Source: Rhizobiales bacterium Y(2018)
Lineage (GTDB): Bacteria > Pseudomonadota > Alphaproteobacteria > Rhizobiales > Aestuariivirgaceae
Assembly: GCA_005502925.1 (NCBI GenBank)
Contig: SCPD01000007.1
Location: 186,001-250,000, forward strand
Length of the DNA stretch: 64,000 nt
Reading direction: 5' to 3'
Position 1 is the first letter of the stretch, and each line of letters begins with the position of its first letter. The notes below the pieces were generated by a model. That model worked only from the letters and a program-made list of their open reading frames with translations. It was not told the origin of the DNA and made no database searches. Of the stretch, positions 35,851 to 43,059 are shown one piece after another. The position numbers and the translations under genes were made by a program.

Positions 35851-36651
35851 TCAGGCGATCGCCTTCAGATAGCGCTCCACCGAGCGCGCCACCGCGCCCT
35901 TGCCGTCTTCGAGGATGCGCATGTTGCGGAAGGCGCTGTAGACCTGGTCGTAGTCGAAGGGTTCGAGCGCTTGCGCGATATGCTTCACCGCGCGCGCATT
36001 GAGCGGCCAGAGATTGGGATAGGAATACATGAAGCTCACATATCTGCGGTCCATCACGACCTGCACGATGTCGCCGGCCAAGAGCACATTGGGCTTCGCC
36101 TTGCGTGCCCAGTGACAGACGGTGCCGCCCTCGAAATGTCCGCCGCAGCGGATGAGTGTCAGATCGGGGAGGATCTGGCGCGTCTCGCCGCTCCAGAAGA
36201 CGATGGCAGGATCGGGCCGCGTGACCCATTGCCGGTCGCCTTCATGGATATAGATCGGGATATTACCGAGCGCCCCGCTCCATTCGACGATCACCGAATA
36301 ATAGTGCGGATGCGAGATGGCCATCGCCGTGACAGGTCCGCGCGCCGTGAGCGCCGCCACCGCCTCATCGGTCACGAGGCACACGCTGTCCCACAACAGA
36401 TTGCCGTCCGGCGTCTCGGCGAGCAGAGCCCGCTGGCCGATGGCGAAGGCGGGCTCGACGATGATGCTGAGCACGCCATCCTCATCCGAGATCACCACCT
36501 TGTGGTCGCGGGCGAGCTCTTCCATCGTCGTCCAGTCCTGGCCCGCCCAGCGTACATATTGGCGGCCATCGCTGCAGATGGGACATGATGCCGGCGGGAC
36601 GGCGCTCGCCGCATATTGGACGCCGCATTGCCGGCACATATGATGAATCAT
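35851..36651 (-). CDS. MBL-fold protein with N-terminal zinc ribbon and incomplete metal motif
   Basis: 266 residues (262 if Met5 is used). Residues 6-26 form a Cys4 zinc knuckle (MCRQCG, SCPICSDG). The metallo-beta-lactamase fold follows: LLWDSVCLVTDE, ISHPHYYSVIVEW in place of the H-x-H-x-D-H motif (His114 and His116 are present, Asp and last His replaced by Tyr and Ser), GGHFEGGTVCHW with His172 and LLAGDIVQV with Asp194. One metal site is therefore likely lost, and the activity may be altered. On the same strand as the VWA operon but separated from it by a strong hairpin. Confidence 0.7.
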   Translation of the reverse strand: MIHHMCRQCGVQYAASAVPPASCPICSDGRQYVRWAGQDWTTMEELARDHKVVISDEDGVLSIIVEPAFAIGQRALLAETPDGNLLWDSVCLVTDEAVAALTARGPVTAMAISHPHYYSVIVEWSGALGNIPIYIHEGDRQWVTRPDPAIVFWSGETRQILPDLTLIRCGGHFEGGTVCHWARKAKPNVLLAGDIVQVVMDRRYVSFMYSYPNLWPLNARAVKHIAQALEPFDYDQVYSAFRNMRILEDGKGAVARSVERYLKAIA

Positions 36652-36659
36652 GAGAAAGC

Positions 36660-36694
36660 CCTCCTGCGCTGGACGACTTGTCTAGCGCAGGAGG
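36660..36694 (-). terminator. Strong hairpin between the VWA and MBL genes
   Basis: Perfect 11-bp arms CCTCCTGCGCT (36660-36670) and AGCGCAGGAGG (36684-36694). It follows the VWA stop by 13 bases on that strand; the T run after it is weak (GCTTTCTC). It may be a terminator or an mRNA-processing hairpin. Confidence 0.5.
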
Positions 36695-36707
36695 AAATAT
36701 GAGGCCA

Positions 36708-38756
36708 TTACTGTTTGAGCGGCTCCAGGCCTTGCGCTGTCTTGGCGAGGCGGACGAGATTGACGAATTCGGCGCGATAGCCGAACTCGTCCTTGCCCTT
36801 GGCGCCCTGCGCCAGCGCGATCACGTCGTCATAGGAATAGGACTTCGTATATTGCGCGCCGCGCAACAGCTGACCGAAGGCCGAGACCGCTGTGGCGAAA
36901 CGCGACTCCTGCGGTGCCGCATCTAAAGTCGCCGAAGCGGCATCGATCTTCATCGGCTCGCTGATGAGCTTCGAATCTTTTTCGCCCGGCAGCTTGTAAC
37001 GGATCTTGACGAAGCCATATTCATCCGCACCTGCTTTCGCCGGCGTGTCGCTCTTCCCGTAACGCAGATCGTCATTGAGCTTCGCCTTCGAGTCCCGGGG
37101 CGTGATTTCGTAGATCGCGGTCACCGTATGCCCGGAGCCGATATCGCCGGCATCGACTTTGTCATTGTTAAAATCCTCGCGCTGGAGCATCCGCGTCTCA
37201 TAGCCGATGAGGCGGTATTCCGAGACCGTGTCGGGATTGAACTCGACCTGGATCTTGACGTCCTGGGCGATGGTGAACAATGTCGAGCTCACCTCGTCGA
37301 CCAGCACCTTGCGCGCCTCGTTGAGCGTGTCGATATAAGCGGCATTGCCGTTGCCGTTCTGGGCCAGCGTCTGCATCATCTCGTCATTGTAGTTGCCGCG
37401 CCCGAAGCCCAGCACCGACAGGGTCACCCCGCTCTCGCGCTTGCGCTCGACGAAGCTCTTGAGCTCTTGCGGGTCGGTGATGCCGACATTGAAGTCGCCG
37501 TCGGTAGCGAGGATGACGCGGTTGATGCCGGTCTTGTCGAAGCTCTGCTCGGCGAGCTGATAGGCCTGGCGGATGCCTTCGGCGCCGGCGGTCGAGCCGC
37601 CCGCCATCAGCCGGTCGAGCGCAGCGATGATCTTCGCCTTATCCTTGGCCTTGGTGGGTTCGAGCACGGTACCGGCGCTGCCGGCATAGGTGACGATCGA
37701 CACCGTGTCCTCAGGCCCCATCGTGTCGACCAGCAGCTTTAGCGAATTCTGTAAGAGCGGCAGCTTGTCGGGCGCATCCATCGAGCCCGACGTGTCGACG
37801 AGGAAGACCAGGTTGGCCTTGGGCTTCTCCTGGCCGTTGAGCGAAAAACCCTTGATGCCGATATGCATCAGCCTGGTGTCGGAATTCCACGGTGTCGGGA
37901 AGACCGAGACATTGGCCTTGAACGGCACCGTCCTGTCGGCAGGCCCCGCATAGTCATAAGGGAAATAGTTGATCATCTCCTCGACGCGCACCGCATCCTT
38001 CTGCGGCAGGACATTCCGGTTCAGCTCGCCGCGCACGAAGCTGTAGGAGGACGTATCGACATCGATCGAGAAGGTCGAGACCGGCTCGTCCTCGGCGATC
38101 TTCACCGGGTTGGTCTTGATGTCGGTGAACCTGTCGCGCCCCTGATCCTGGTAATAGATCTGGCGCTGATCGGCGGTCGTCGGCGCATAGGTCATGACGC
38201 TACCGGCCAAGCTCTCCGGTTCCGAATAGTCGGTGAAATTACCGCCCTTGGGAGCGATGACGTCTGCGACGCTTTCGGATTTCGACAAGTCCAAGCCAAG
38301 CGCGCCCGACGCCTCGGGCGCCGGCTTCGGAACGGCCTGCAACTGCTCGACGATCTCCCGGCGCGCCACCTGCGCATCCGCCCTCTGCCTAGGCTCCGCC
38401 ATCTTCTCCTTGCTGTCGATTTCCGTCGGCAAGGCGGGCTGATCCTCGATGAAAAATGTATTCTGCGGCGCGCGCAGCATGCCGCTATTGACCGCGATCA
38501 GCGTGATGACCGCGAGGCTCGCACCGGCCATCAGGCCGTGACTCAATCTCAATCCTTGCATCTTTGTGCTCCCAGAAAGGAAACCCCTCACCCGAGTCAT
38601 GAGACGGGGCTTGGCGCGGGTTCCTTGGGAGGCCTTGGAGAATATTTCGTCATAGGCGGCCATCGCCGCTTCGATGCCGGCCGCCTTCGCCGCCGGATCG
38701 GCCTTTGGCGCCTCACCGCGGAAGAGAGCTTTGAGAGGGTCGAAATCGTCGGTCAT
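36708..38756 (-). CDS. Membrane VWA-domain protein (YfbK type) with cytoplasmic N-terminal segment
   Basis: 682 residues. Residues 1-70 are hydrophilic and resemble the cytoplasmic tail of anti-sigma-like partners; one membrane segment (GLMAGASLAVITLIAVNSG) lies at 74-92. After a linker, STFSIDVDTSSYSFVRGELN and the YfbK N-terminal domain lead into a VWA domain with an intact MIDAS motif DTSGSM (321-326), and the C-terminal DUF3520-like part ends at LARLAKTAQGLEPL-type residues. It binds a partner through a divalent cation in the periplasm. Its ATG overlaps the sigma-factor stop by 4 bases, so it is translationally coupled to it and may act as its membrane sensor or anti-sigma (inference). 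Confidence 0.85.
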   Translation of the reverse strand: MTDDFDPLKALFRGEAPKADPAAKAAGIEAAMAAYDEIFSKASQGTRAKPRLMTRVRGFLSGSTKMQGLRLSHGLMAGASLAVITLIAVNSGMLRAPQNTFFIEDQPALPTEIDSKEKMAEPRQRADAQVARREIVEQLQAVPKPAPEASGALGLDLSKSESVADVIAPKGGNFTDYSEPESLAGSVMTYAPTTADQRQIYYQDQGRDRFTDIKTNPVKIAEDEPVSTFSIDVDTSSYSFVRGELNRNVLPQKDAVRVEEMINYFPYDYAGPADRTVPFKANVSVFPTPWNSDTRLMHIGIKGFSLNGQEKPKANLVFLVDTSGSMDAPDKLPLLQNSLKLLVDTMGPEDTVSIVTYAGSAGTVLEPTKAKDKAKIIAALDRLMAGGSTAGAEGIRQAYQLAEQSFDKTGINRVILATDGDFNVGITDPQELKSFVERKRESGVTLSVLGFGRGNYNDEMMQTLAQNGNGNAAYIDTLNEARKVLVDEVSSTLFTIAQDVKIQVEFNPDTVSEYRLIGYETRMLQREDFNNDKVDAGDIGSGHTVTAIYEITPRDSKAKLNDDLRYGKSDTPAKAGADEYGFVKIRYKLPGEKDSKLISEPMKIDAASATLDAAPQESRFATAVSAFGQLLRGAQYTKSYSYDDVIALAQGAKGKDEFGYRAEFVNLVRLAKTAQGLEPLKQ

Positions 38757-39286
38757 TCTTCCGTCCTCGCCAGCACCGCAAGGCGCTTGCGTATTTCATG
38801 CATCCGCCAGGATACGGTGGATTCCTTGACGCCCAGCACCTCCCCTGCTTCGGCGTGATTCATGTCTTCGGCCAGCACCAGCAGTGCCGTTTCCTTGAGA
38901 TCGGGCGACAGCCGGTCGATCGCCTGATAGAGCCATTGCAGCCGCCGGTCGCTGTCGGCCCAGTCGGCGCTGCGCTGGGCGTCGACCTCGACGAAGGCGG
39001 CTTCCATCCGCCCTGCCGTTTTGCGCCGCCGGATCAGGTCGCGGCAGTGATTGAGAGCGAGCTGATAGAGCCAGGTCGAGAACCGGCTCCGGCCGCCAAA
39101 ACTGCCGATCTTGCGCGCCAGCGCCATGGCCATCTCCTGGGCGGCATCCTCGGCCTCGGCCCGGCTGCCGAGCAACCGGTAGGCGACCCGGAACATGAGA
39201 TCGTAATGCCGCTCCAGCAGAAGCCGGAACGCGGCACGGTCGCCGTCCCGGGCCAGCCGGACGAGATCGAGGTCGCTCGCATCCAT
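38753..39286 (-). CDS. ECF-type RNA polymerase sigma factor
   Basis: 177 residues from the ATG at 39286; a TTG at 39337 would add 17 residues. Region 2 is LLERHYDLMFRVAYRLLGSRAEAEDAAQEMAMALARKIGSFGGRSRFSTWLYQLALNHCRDLIRRRK. Region 4 is LSPDLKETALLVLAEDMNHAEAGEVLGVKESTVSWRMHEIRKRL. Both are complete. It directs polymerase to a small regulon not identified here. It lies between an exported double-caspase gene and a transmembrane VWA gene on the same strand; the latter overlaps its stop, the usual position of an anti-sigma factor. Confidence 0.92.
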   Translation of the reverse strand: MDASDLDLVRLARDGDRAAFRLLLERHYDLMFRVAYRLLGSRAEAEDAAQEMAMALARKIGSFGGRSRFSTWLYQLALNHCRDLIRRRKTAGRMEAAFVEVDAQRSADWADSDRRLQWLYQAIDRLSPDLKETALLVLAEDMNHAEAGEVLGVKESTVSWRMHEIRKRLAVLARTEE

Positions 39287-39343
39287 GTGTCTGAAGCTTT
39301 GACGGCTGTCGATGGCCAAACCTTGGAGGACGCCCAAAATAAA

Positions 39344-41062
39344 TCAGGGCTTGAAGGCAGCGGTCAGTTCAGGCTCGATCCTGAAGACAATATCGCCGCT
39401 ATCCAGATCCGGGATGATGATCGTGTCGCTTTGCGGGGTCTGCGGCAGATCGGTGCCGAAAGAGAAGTCGACCACGTCTTTCTTGAGAAAGTCGCCGAGC
39501 TCTGCCCCGGTGACGAGGTTATCCTGATCGCCGATCTTGAAGTCACCGCGCAGCGCCCGGGTGAATTGCCGGGTGAAGCGACTCTCGGCCGGCACCTCTT
39601 CATTCTCGGATCCCGCAGTAATCACGCGGCGGACCGGCTGCATATGCAGGTGAATTTCCCACGGCCGCACCGCCGCATCGCCCTTCTTTTCCATCATGCG
39701 GAGCGCCACGCCGGAAAAGCAGCTGTCGAACACCCACAGCACATGCTTGGCTTCCATCAATTCGGACCATTCCGCGATCCGGCTCATATTGAGCGCGGTA
39801 TTGGCAAAAGGAATAGGGCTGTCCACGTGATGGGGGGCGTCTTTGGGAACGAACCATCCGACCTTTTTCTTCGTCAGCTTGTTCTCGATGGTTATCCCGT
39901 GGCCCGAGAGGAAGAAGAGCAAGCGGGCATTGGTTTTCGAACCGTGCTCATTGACGAAGGATTTGATCGCCGCTTCGAGCTGCTGTCCGGTCGGATTGGG
40001 CACGGTCGTCACCCGAAACCCATGGATGGCCTCGAGCGTCCGGCCCAGCTCGGCGATTTCACCGCGTACCGCCGGAAGGTCGCGCCAGGCCTTGAGGCTG
40101 TCCTCGTAATCACTGACGCCGATGAGCAGCGCATAGCTGCCGTCCTCATAGGTCGCCGCGAGCTCGCCGGGCTGGGTTTCATAGACGACTTCGGCGGCCC
40201 GCGTCATCGCATCCTTGCCCGGTTTGGCCGGAACAGGCGTCGCAGCTTTGAAATAAAACGGCTCGGTGAGCGCTGTCTGGACCCAGGGCTGCTGATAGCC
40301 ATTGGTCGCAGCCAGCACATCGTCGCGCACCAGCCGGGCGAACTCCATGAATTCAAGCCCCGGCATTGTCAGGTTCTCGGCCAGCGCCAGGGCAAACGGA
40401 CCATTGTTCCCTGCCCCATCGAGCGCCTGCCGGCCAGGGGAAGTCGCGAACATCACGGCCATGCGCGCGCTGACATCCATCGGCGCAAGGCCACGTTCGG
40501 TCTCGAGAATGGCAATTCCCCGCGTCGTCGCGGCGGCAGCGGCGAATGGGTTGTCATTGCATGCGTCGAAGAACAGGAGCGACGTCCCCGACCTGTTGGC
40601 GAGCCTCAGGCCGTCGATCAGGATAGCGAGACTGATCCCTTGAGCGGTCGCATCATCGGCGGTCTTGATGTTGCTGTCGCGCGGTATCATGAAGTTCACA
40701 CCGCCGACCTGAAGCCCCTGGCCGGCATAATAGACGACCACCACCGGGTCGGTCGCGGCGGCAACCCGCGCCATGAAGTCCCCAATCACACGGCGCAGGG
40801 CGGCGGCGGAGGGATCCGTCCGCGCCATCACGTCAAATCCGAGGTCCCGCAGGCTCGCCGAGATCAGATCGGCGTCATTGGCCGAATTCTTCAGCTTGGG
40901 GTGATGGTCGTAATCGGAAATGCCGAACACAAGCGCCAGACGCGGGCGTTCGGCGGCCGCCGGCTTTCCGGATAGACCGCCCAGCACCAGCAAAGCCGCA
41001 AAAAGGGCCAAACCGATCAATCTGGGAACAATGCTGGTCACTGTCGCCGTCACCGCCGTCAC
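39344..41062 (-). CDS. Exported protein with two caspase-like (peptidase C14) domains, one degenerate
   Basis: 572 residues from GTG at 41062; a second GTG at 41053 has GAAGGG at better spacing. A signal peptide (LIGLALFAALLVLGGLSGKPAAA) is followed by domain 1 (41-270): LALVFGISDYDHHPKLKNSANDADL, VVVYYAGQGLQ and FFDACNDNP. Here the catalytic His is replaced by Gln115 while Cys168 remains. Domain 2 (305-535): YALLIGVSDYED, LLFFLSGHGI with His388, VFDSCFSG with Cys448, both intact. This looks like a fused regulatory pseudo-domain and an active domain. The sigma-factor ATG follows 57 bases later. Periplasmic location is inferred. Confidence 0.85.
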   Translation of the reverse strand: MTAVTATVTSIVPRLIGLALFAALLVLGGLSGKPAAAERPRLALVFGISDYDHHPKLKNSANDADLISASLRDLGFDVMARTDPSAAALRRVIGDFMARVAAATDPVVVVYYAGQGLQVGGVNFMIPRDSNIKTADDATAQGISLAILIDGLRLANRSGTSLLFFDACNDNPFAAAAATTRGIAILETERGLAPMDVSARMAVMFATSPGRQALDGAGNNGPFALALAENLTMPGLEFMEFARLVRDDVLAATNGYQQPWVQTALTEPFYFKAATPVPAKPGKDAMTRAAEVVYETQPGELAATYEDGSYALLIGVSDYEDSLKAWRDLPAVRGEIAELGRTLEAIHGFRVTTVPNPTGQQLEAAIKSFVNEHGSKTNARLLFFLSGHGITIENKLTKKKVGWFVPKDAPHHVDSPIPFANTALNMSRIAEWSELMEAKHVLWVFDSCFSGVALRMMEKKGDAAVRPWEIHLHMQPVRRVITAGSENEEVPAESRFTRQFTRALRGDFKIGDQDNLVTGAELGDFLKKDVVDFSFGTDLPQTPQSDTIIIPDLDSGDIVFRIEPELTAAFKP

Positions 41063-41193
41063 CCCTTCAATGCCATGAGATTATGTCTGCCGCAGGGAGT
41101 CAATATGGCCCAATACTGGATTTTCCCTCGCCCTCCCCCCTTCGATTTGTTAGACCGCGCGGGTCAGAAACCCGCATCGCAACGAGCCCGCCC

Positions 41194-42501
41194 ATGATTC
41201 CGCGTTATACCCGTCCCGAAATGGCCGCCATCTGGGAGCCCCAGACCCGCTTCCGCATCTGGTTCGAGATCGAGGCCCATGCGGCGGACGCCATGGCCGA
41301 GCTCGGCATCATCCCCAAGGAGGCCGCGGCGACCATCTGGGCCAAGGCCAGGGACGCCGTCTTCGACGTCGCCCGCATCGATGAGATCGAGCGCGAGACC
41401 AAGCATGACGTCATCGCCTTCCTGACCCACCTGTCCGAGATCGTCGGCCCCGAGGCGCGTTTCGTCCATCAGGGCATGACCTCATCCGACGTGCTCGACA
41501 CCTGCCTCAATGTCCAGCTCTGCCGCGCCGCCGACATCCTGCTCGCCGATCTCGACGATCTGCTCGTTGCCCTCGAGCGCCGCGCCAGAGAGCACAAGAA
41601 CACCGTCACAATCGGCCGCAGCCATGGCATTCATGCCGAGCCCACCACCTTCGGCGTCAAGCTCGCTTTCGCCTATGCCGAATTCATGCGCGCCAAGGAA
41701 CGTCTTGCCTTCGCCCGCATGGAAGTGGCGACCTGCGCCATATCGGGCGCCGTCGGCACCTTCGCCAATATCGATCCGCGCGTCGAGGAGCATGTCGCCA
41801 AGAAAATGGGTCTGACACCTGAGCCGGTCTCGACCCAGGTCATTCCGCGCGACCGTCATGCGATGTTCTTCTCGGTGCTGGCGGTGATCGCGAGCTCGGT
41901 CGAGCGCCTCGCCACGGAAGTCCGCCATCTGCAGCGCACCGAGGTGCTGGAGGCGGAGGAATTCTTCTCGCCCGGCCAGAAGGGCTCGTCCGCGATGCCG
42001 CATAAGCGCAATCCGGTGTTGTCGGAGAACCTGACCGGCCTCGCCCGCCTGGTGCGCTCGGCTGCCGTGCCGGCGCTCGAGAATGTGGCGCTCTGGCACG
42101 AGCGCGACATCTCGCATTCATCCGTCGAGCGCGGCATCGCCCCCGACGCCACCGTGCATCTCGACTTCGCCTTGCGCCGTATGACCGGCCTCATCGACAA
42201 GCTGGTCGTCTACCCGGAGAACATGCGCAAGAATCTCGACCGCCTCGGCGGTCTCATCCATTCGCAGCGCGTGATGCTGGCCCTCACCCAGGAGGGCATG
42301 GCGCGCGAAGAGGCCTATGCCGCGGTCCAGCGCAATGCCATGCCGGTCTGGCGCGGCGACGGCGACTTCCTCACCTTGCTCCAGGCCGACAAGGACGTGA
42401 CCGCCAAGCTAACCAAGACCGAGCTCGCCGAGCTTTTCGACCTCGGCTATCACACCAAGCATGTCGACACGATCTTCAAGCGGGTGTTCGGCACCGCGTA
42501 G
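41194..42501 (+). CDS. purB: Adenylosuccinate lyase
   Basis: 435 residues from the ATG at 41194 (typical PurB length); the frame can be extended to 41083 but those residues do not fit the family. The fumarase-superfamily signature SSAMPHKRNP is present, with the earlier FVHQGMTSSDVLDTC and GRSHGIHAEPTTFG motifs. It cleaves adenylosuccinate to AMP and SAICAR to AICAR in purine synthesis. It is divergent from the caspase gene. In related genomes purB is usually near the zeta-purC-purS-purQ-purL cluster; here about 11 kb of unrelated genes intervene. Confidence 0.96.
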   Translation: MIPRYTRPEMAAIWEPQTRFRIWFEIEAHAADAMAELGIIPKEAAATIWAKARDAVFDVARIDEIERETKHDVIAFLTHLSEIVGPEARFVHQGMTSSDVLDTCLNVQLCRAADILLADLDDLLVALERRAREHKNTVTIGRSHGIHAEPTTFGVKLAFAYAEFMRAKERLAFARMEVATCAISGAVGTFANIDPRVEEHVAKKMGLTPEPVSTQVIPRDRHAMFFSVLAVIASSVERLATEVRHLQRTEVLEAEEFFSPGQKGSSAMPHKRNPVLSENLTGLARLVRSAAVPALENVALWHERDISHSSVERGIAPDATVHLDFALRRMTGLIDKLVVYPENMRKNLDRLGGLIHSQRVMLALTQEGMAREEAYAAVQRNAMPVWRGDGDFLTLLQADKDVTAKLTKTELAELFDLGYHTKHVDTIFKRVFGTA

Positions 42502-42597
42502 CTGATACCTGCTGGTCACTGGCCCCGCCATCGACTACAGTTTCCATCGAGCCGGAGAATTGTAGCCTGAAGGCGTTACCCCATAAGGGAGGCCAGG

Positions 42598-43050
42598 ATG
42601 ATCGAACTCACGGTAAATGGCGAGAAGCGCCAGACGGACGTCTCGCCCGATATGCCCCTGCTCTGGGTCCTGCGCGACGAATTCGGCATCACCGGTCCTA
42701 AATATGGCTGCGGCATCGCGCAATGCGGCGCCTGCACGGTCCATATCAACGGCGTGGCGGTGCGCTCCTGCCAGGCGCGGATCGGCGAGCTCGGCGGCGC
42801 CCAGGTGCTCACCATCGAAGGCCTTGGCGCCAAGTCGCTGCACGCCGTCCAGAAGGCCTGGATCGACCATCAGGTGCCGCAGTGCGGCTACTGTCAGACG
42901 GGTCAGATCATGCAGGCCGCTGCCCTCCTCGACAAGACTCCGAAACCGACGGACGAGGACATCGACATGGCGATGTCCGGCAATCTGTGCCGCTGTGGGA
43001 CCTATGTGCGCATCCGCGCCGCGATCCACGCGGCCGCCGAGAAATTGTAG
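42598..43050 (+). CDS. iorA: [2Fe-2S] small subunit of an isoquinoline 1-oxidoreductase-like enzyme
   Basis: 150 residues, the size of the small iron-sulfur subunit of molybdenum hydroxylases. The plant-ferredoxin cluster is [21 protein letters not shown] and the second cluster is [11 protein letters not shown] with [15 protein letters not shown]. It transfers electrons from the molybdopterin subunit encoded just after it (9-base gap). GGGAGG precedes the ATG. By analogy with IorA of Brevundimonas; the natural substrate here is not known and may be another N-heterocycle or aldehyde. Confidence 0.88.
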   Translation: MIELTVNGEKRQTDVSPDMPLLWVLRDEFGITGPKYGCGIAQCGACTVHINGVAVRSCQARIGELGGAQVLTIEGLGAKSLHAVQKAWIDHQVPQCGYCQTGQIMQAAALLDKTPKPTDEDIDMAMSGNLCRCGTYVRIRAAIHAAAEKL

Positions 43051-43059
43051 GAGGCGGAG

